From assembly GCA_029063695.1 (NCBI GenBank), contig JAIDNR010000142.1, forward strand, positions 1-5,820: a stretch of 5,820 nucleotides of DNA. The letters are read 5' to 3'. Shown piece by piece: positions 4,740 to 5,820 of this stretch. Origin of the DNA: Ruminococcus sp. Its GTDB lineage: Bacteria > Bacillota > Clostridia > Oscillospirales > Ruminococcaceae. The notes under the pieces were generated by a model. That model had not been told where the DNA came from. It saw only the letters and a program-made list of their open reading frames with translations, and ran no database searches. Positions within the stretch are counted from its first letter, which is position 1. The number at the start of each line of letters is the position of its first letter. The translations under genes were made by a program, and so were the position numbers.

Positions 4740-5820
4740 TTAAACCATCTGTTCGGGGTGGAATACCTCGTCGAATTTTTCTGCTGTAAGGAATCCGAGT
4801 TCAACGCACGCTTCTTTAAGTGAAATATTGTCCTTGAATGCCTTTTTAGCAGTTTTTGCAGCATTTTCGTATCCGATATACGGATTGAGTGCTGTAACAA
4901 GCATAAGTGAATTGTGAAGATTATGGTGCATTTTTTCTGTGTTTGCCTTGATTCCGACAGCACAGTTCTTGTTGAATGAAATAATCGATTCAGCGAGAAG
5001 TCTTGCGGACTGTAAGAAATTATATGCACATACGGGCATGAATACATTAAGTTCAAAGTTGCCCTGAGATGCCGCCATACCGACAGCAACGTCATTTCCC
5101 ATAATCTGAACAGCTACCATAGTAACCTGTTCGCACTGTGTAGGATTTACCTTGCCGGGCATGATTGATGAACCCGGTTCGTTTTCGGGAATAAATATTT
5201 CGCCGAGACCGTCACGGGGACCTGATGCAAGCCATCTTACGTCGTTTGCTATCTTCATCATATCAGCGGCAAGTGCTTTTAATGCACCATGAGCGAATAC
5301 AATTTCGTCCTTTGATGTGAGTGAATGGAACTTGTTCGGTGCAGTAATAAAATTCTTGCCTGTAAGCTGACTGATAGCTTCAGCAGACTTTTCAGCGAAT
5401 CCGACAGGAGCATTAAGTCCTGTACCTACAGCAGTACCGCCGAGTGCAAGTTCTTTGAGTTCTTCACAGGCTGAAAGAATCATTTTCTTATCTTTTTCAA
5501 GTGATGCTCTCCAGCCGCTTATTTCCTGAGAGAACTTAATGGGTGTAGCGTCCTGCAAGTGAGTACGTCCGCTTTTTACAATACCTTCATTTTCTTCCTC
5601 AAGTCTCCTGAATGTATCAATAAGAACGTCAACAGCAGGAATAACTTTATCTTCCAGAGAGATAACAGCGGCAATGTGCATAGCTGTAGGGAATGTATCA
5701 TTAGAGGACTGACTCATGTTAATATCATCATTCGGGTGAAGAAGCTTTGAATCTGCAATTTCATTTCCTCTGTTTGCAATGACTTCATTTGCGTTCATGT
5801 TTGACTGTGTGCCGCTGCCT
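4740..5820 (-). CDS. fumC: Class II fumarate hydratase (fumarase C), 5' end beyond window
   Basis: The gene interconverts fumarate and L-malate in the cytoplasm. The visible 359 residues run from the conserved GSGTQSNMNANEVIANRG to the C-terminus and a TAA stop. Family motifs follow in order: HPNDDINMSQSSNDTFPTA, GRTHLQDATPI (the His matches catalytic His188 of E. coli FumC), GGTAVGTGLN, and the lyase-superfamily signature GSSIMPGKVNPTQCEQ (its first Ser matches Ser318). By comparison with E. coli FumC (467 residues) roughly 100 N-terminal residues lie outside the window. The in-frame ATG at 5798 is internal, because conserved GSGTQSN is encoded upstream of it. GSGTQ with HLQDATP and NPTQCEQ favours fumarase over aspartase, which is the main alternative in this superfamily. 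It is followed after 23 bp by hdrB on the same strand. A class II enzyme has no iron-sulfur cluster, unlike the class I fumarases common in anaerobes. Confidence 0.93.
   Translation of the reverse strand, partial: GSGTQSNMNANEVIANRGNEIADSKLLHPNDDINMSQSSNDTFPTAMHIAAVISLEDKVIPAVDVLIDTFRRLEEENEGIVKSGRTHLQDATPIKFSQEISGWRASLEKDKKMILSACEELKELALGGTAVGTGLNAPVGFAEKSAEAISQLTGKNFITAPNKFHSLTSKDEIVFAHGALKALAADMMKIANDVRWLASGPRDGLGEIFIPENEPGSSIMPGKVNPTQCEQVTMVAVQIMGNDVAVGMAASQGNFELNVFMPVCAYNFLQSARLLAESIISFNKNCAVGIKANTEKMHHNLHNSLMLVTALNPYIGYENAAKTAKKAFKDNISLKEACVELGFLTAEKFDEVFHPEQMV

Noticed and set aside
4717..4760. Possible internal promoter before hdrB (TAAAAT at the end of fumC)
   Set aside because: No -35 element at a proper distance is visible, and the TAAAAT lies only about 20 bases before the hdrB ATG, which would leave almost no leader.
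4634..5095. A 153-codon open frame on the minus strand overlapping the 3' part of fumC and the start of hdrB
   Set aside because: It lies in another frame of two well-supported genes, its peptide has no recognisable motif, and it shows the serine/arginine-rich make-up of a shadow frame.
5559..5750. Short plus-strand open frame opposite fumC
   Set aside because: Antisense to conserved fumarase sequence, with no domain and no independent support.
5796..5798. ATG at 5798 as the true start of fumC
   Set aside because: Conserved fumarase residues GSGTQSN are encoded in frame immediately upstream up to the window edge, so this Met is internal.

Overview
The window is a single, densely packed minus-strand gene cluster that runs off both edges. 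In transcription order (right to left) it holds: a class II fumarase (fumC, 5' end missing); HdrB, HdrC and HdrA, the three subunits of a soluble heterodisulfide-reductase-type complex; an MvhD/FlxD-type [2Fe-2S] adaptor; a FrhB-like/ferredoxin iron-sulfur protein resembling FlxC; and the first 51 codons of an AsrA-like (FlxB-like) iron-sulfur protein that continues past the left edge. No plus-strand gene, RNA gene, mobile element, repeat array or terminator could be supported.

The moderately AT-rich sequence, strong AGGAGG-type ribosome binding sites, ATG starts and the many oxygen-sensitive iron-sulfur proteins point to a strictly anaerobic Firmicute. A gut or rumen Clostridium relative such as the Ruminococcaceae/Oscillospiraceae is plausible, but this is an impression from protein style, not a placement. 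It is not a methanogen: the gene set is the bacterial Hdr-Flx type, and fumC is of bacterial type.

Layout: 4740-5820 fumC (partial), 23-bp gap, 3922-4716 hdrB, 8-bp overlap, 3546-3929 hdrC, 12-bp gap, 1542-3533 hdrA, 10-bp overlap, 1111-1551 mvhD/flxD, 16-bp overlap, 155-1126 flxC-like, 1-bp overlap (TAATG), 1-155 flxB-like (partial). No non-coding stretch exceeds 23 bp. The spacing strongly suggests one polycistronic, translationally coupled message whose promoter lies right of the window.

How the genes probably work together (inference from the Hdr-Flx family): the Flx proteins would take electrons from NAD(P)H, through a FlxA flavoprotein expected just left of the window. FlxD would pass them to the FAD of HdrA. 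HdrA could bifurcate them to ferredoxin through its ferredoxin domains and, through HdrC, to the two non-cubane clusters of HdrB, where a disulfide or other high-potential acceptor is reduced. No hydrogenase or formate dehydrogenase subunit is present in the window. The position of fumarase directly upstream is the most unusual point. It raises the possibility that this electron-bifurcating complex is tied to malate/fumarate/succinate metabolism.
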